This document shows, one piece after another, positions 4,902 through 6,344 of a stretch of DNA of 6,344 bases. Positions within the stretch are counted from its first letter, which is position 1. Every line of letters begins with the position of its first letter. The notes below the pieces were generated by a model, which was not told the origin of the DNA, did not search any database, and saw only the letters and a program-made list of their open reading frames with translations. This DNA is from an uncultured Oscillospiraceae bacterium (GTDB taxonomy: Bacteria > Bacillota > Clostridia > Oscillospirales > Oscillospiraceae). The stretch spans positions 1 to 6,344 of the forward strand of contig CAJUEU010000069.1 in NCBI GenBank assembly GCA_910585735.1. Direction: 5' to 3'. The translations under genes and the position numbers were made by a program.

Positions 4902-6344
4902 TATTCACTCACTCCTTCCTGCTGAGAATTGTAAATTTCCTGGTAGACCGCGCTGGTGGCCATGAGCTCGTCGTGGGTGCCCCGGTCCACAATGGTGCCA
5001 TCGTCCAGCACCAGGATCTGGTCGGCGTAGCGCACCGAGGAGATCCGCTGGGCGATGATGATGACGGTGGTCCCCGCCAGGTTCTTGGCGAAGGACTCCC
5101 GGATGGCGGCCTCGGTGGCGCTGTCCACCGCCGAAGTGGAGTCGTCCAGAATGAGGACCGAGGGCTTCCGCAGCATGGCCCGGGCGATACAGAGCCGCTG
5201 CTTCTGGCCGCCCGACACGTTGGTGCCCCCCTGGTCCAGCATGGTGTCGAACTGGTCGGGGAGGTTCATGACGAAGTCGTAGGCCTGGGCATCCTTGGCG
5301 GCCTGGAGCATCTCCTCCTCGGTGGCATCCGGGCGGCCCCAAAGGAGGTTCTCCCGGATGGTGCCCGAGAAAAGCACATTGTTCTGGAGCACCATGCCGA
5401 TGCGGCTGCGCAGTTCCTCAATGGGGTAATCCCGCACGTCCACCCCGTCCAGCAGTACACTGCCGCCGGTGACGTCGTAAAACCGGGGGATCAGGTTGAC
5501 AAGGGAGGATTTTCCGGTGCCCGTGCCGCCCACGATGGCCACGAACTGCCCCGGTTTGGCGGTGAAGGACACGTGCTCCAGCACGTCGTCCCCGGAGCCC
5601 GAGGCCAGGTACTTGAAGGACACGTCCCGGAATTCCACCTCTCCCTTGGCTTCGGGAAGGACGGGACCCTCCTCTTTCTCCGGACGGGAGGCGGGGAGAG
5701 CATCCGGCTTATCCTGAATGTCGGGCACCGTGTCCAGCACCTCCACGATACGCCGGGCACAGGCCACGGCCCGGGAGGACATAATGAACATCATGCCCAC
5801 CATCATCACGCTCATGAGGATCTGGGAGATGTAGCCGATGAAGGAACTAAGATCGCCGTACTCCATGGTCCCGCCCATCACCTGAACGCCGCCCAGGTAG
5901 AGCACCGACAGAGTCACCAGGTTGAGTACGATGGTCATAATAGGGGAGATGAGGTTAATACGCATGGCCACGGCCATGCCCACCTGGGTGAGCTCGTCGT
6001 TGGCCTTTTTAAATTTGGTCTTTTCGTACCCCGCCCGGACAAAGGCCTTGACCACCCGGATGGCCACCAGGTTCTCCTGGACCGTGTTATTAAGGTTATC
6101 AATCTTGCCCTGCATGACGCCAAAGAGCTTGTTGCTCAGCTTCATGACGACCCCCACCCCCAGCAGGAGCACCGGGATGGCAATGAGCAGCACCCGGGCC
6201 AGCTCGGCGTTGATGGAGAAGGCCATGAAGAGGGCGCCGGCCAGCATGGTGATGACCCGCACCACCATACGGGTGGCCATGGTGAGGGTCATCTGGATCT
6301 GGTTGACGTCGTTGGTGGTCCGGGTGATGAGGGAGGCCGAGGAG
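4901..6344 (-). CDS. ABC exporter half-transporter, degenerate-site subunit (N-terminus outside window)
   Basis: This is the partner subunit of the exporter (MdlA/YfiB/TM287-like), the first-transcribed gene of the pair. The frame is open to the right edge: 17 codons encoding SSASLITRTTNDVNQIQ precede the first Met at 6292, so that Met is internal and at least the first two membrane helices are missing from view. The visible part is 480 residues. It contains the coupling motif TRTTNDV (about 8-14), further membrane helices, Walker A GGTGTGKS (272-279), Q-loop Gln320, signature VSGGQ (376-380), a Walker B ending in Asp400 followed by Asp401 where Glu is expected, and Gln432 where the switch His is expected. 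These two changes mark the degenerate ATPase half of heterodimeric exporters, while the good signature serves the partner's competent site. The gene ends in TAA at 4903-4901, overlapping the next start by one base. Substrate and any regulator upstream cannot be seen. Confidence 0.97.
   Translation of the reverse strand, partial: SSASLITRTTNDVNQIQMTLTMATRMVVRVITMLAGALFMAFSINAELARVLLIAIPVLLLGVGVVMKLSNKLFGVMQGKIDNLNNTVQENLVAIRVVKAFVRAGYEKTKFKKANDELTQVGMAVAMRINLISPIMTIVLNLVTLSVLYLGGVQVMGGTMEYGDLSSFIGYISQILMSVMMVGMMFIMSSRAVACARRIVEVLDTVPDIQDKPDALPASRPEKEEGPVLPEAKGEVEFRDVSFKYLASGSGDDVLEHVSFTAKPGQFVAIVGGTGTGKSSLVNLIPRFYDVTGGSVLLDGVDVRDYPIEELRSRIGMVLQNNVLFSGTIRENLLWGRPDATEEEMLQAAKDAQAYDFVMNLPDQFDTMLDQGGTNVSGGQKQRLCIARAMLRKPSVLILDDSTSAVDSATEAAIRESFAKNLAGTTVIIIAQRISSVRYADQILVLDDGTIVDRGTHDELMATSAVYQEIYNSQQEGVSE
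4911..4917 (-). promoter_or_regulatory. Shine-Dalgarno inside the 3' end of the upstream ABC gene
   Basis: On the minus strand AAGGAGT lies about 10 nt before the ATG at 4901-4899, within the last codons of the preceding gene. The stop and start share a base (TAATG), so ribosomes finishing the first subunit can re-initiate on the second. This arrangement is common for subunits needed in equal amounts. Confidence 0.75.

Noticed and set aside
2664..4925. A 753-codon open frame on the plus strand, opposite the 719-residue ABC gene
   Set aside because: Its translation is low-complexity (Gly, Val, His and Asp runs) with no domain. It is a shadow caused by GC-rich third positions on the other strand, which carries all ABC motifs in order.
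6290..6292. ATG at 6292 as the start of the upstream ABC subunit
   Set aside because: The 17 codons beyond it encode the conserved SASLITRTTNDV coupling region, so the gene continues past the window.
1..6344. A search by eye for tRNA genes, CRISPR repeats, transposase genes, toxin-antitoxin pairs and riboswitches
   Set aside because: None was seen. The intergenic regions are short and are accounted for by terminators, a promoter and the hairpin cluster.
1771..6344. The idea that the SDR and the ABC exporter form one bile-acid modification and efflux system
   Set aside because: They share a strand, but a terminator and a separate extended -10 promoter lie between them, and the exporter's substrate cannot be read from the sequence.

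Overview
This is a GC-rich window, with strong G/C preference at third codon positions, from a Firmicute. The gene families and codon style fit a gut member of the Clostridia, most plausibly Oscillospiraceae (the Flavonifractor/Pseudoflavonifractor/Lawsonibacter type). That placement is inference from sequence style and remembered homologues, since no marker gene here settles it. Nothing suggests a phage, plasmid, insertion sequence or CRISPR locus. The window reads as ordinary chromosome.

Layout: (1) 3-1625, plus strand: the C-terminal 540 residues of a class I isoleucyl-tRNA synthetase (ileS) whose N-terminal part lies before the window. (2) 1638-1771: a convergent intergenic region. It holds a perfect bidirectional terminator followed by three tight hairpins with 3-nt loops. 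(3) 1771-2574, minus strand: a single short-chain dehydrogenase/reductase (SDR). In my recollection it resembles the clostridial NADP-dependent 12-alpha-hydroxysteroid dehydrogenases that act on bile acids. It has its own extended -10 promoter and a strong Shine-Dalgarno. (4) 2575-2741: an intergenic region with the SDR promoter, a dyad over its -10, and the terminator of the upstream operon. (5) 2742-6344, minus strand: two half-size ABC exporters overlapping by 1 nt (TAATG). The first-transcribed one runs off the window's right edge.

How the genes work together: the two ABC subunits almost certainly form a heterodimeric type IV multidrug/lipid-type exporter with one degenerate ATP site, as in TM287/288 and BmrCD. 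The 4901-6344 subunit carries Asp in place of the catalytic Glu and Gln in place of the switch His. Its partner at 2742-4901 has both consensus residues. The SDR is a separate transcription unit and ileS a separate one on the other strand, so no functional link among the three loci is shown by the sequence.

I found no clearly undescribed multi-gene system. The points most worth a second look are the enlarged linker in the 719-residue ABC subunit, where a WAWK motif occurs twice exactly 222 bp apart, the possible bile-acid role of the SDR, and the intergenic hairpin cluster, which may be a dispersed repeat.
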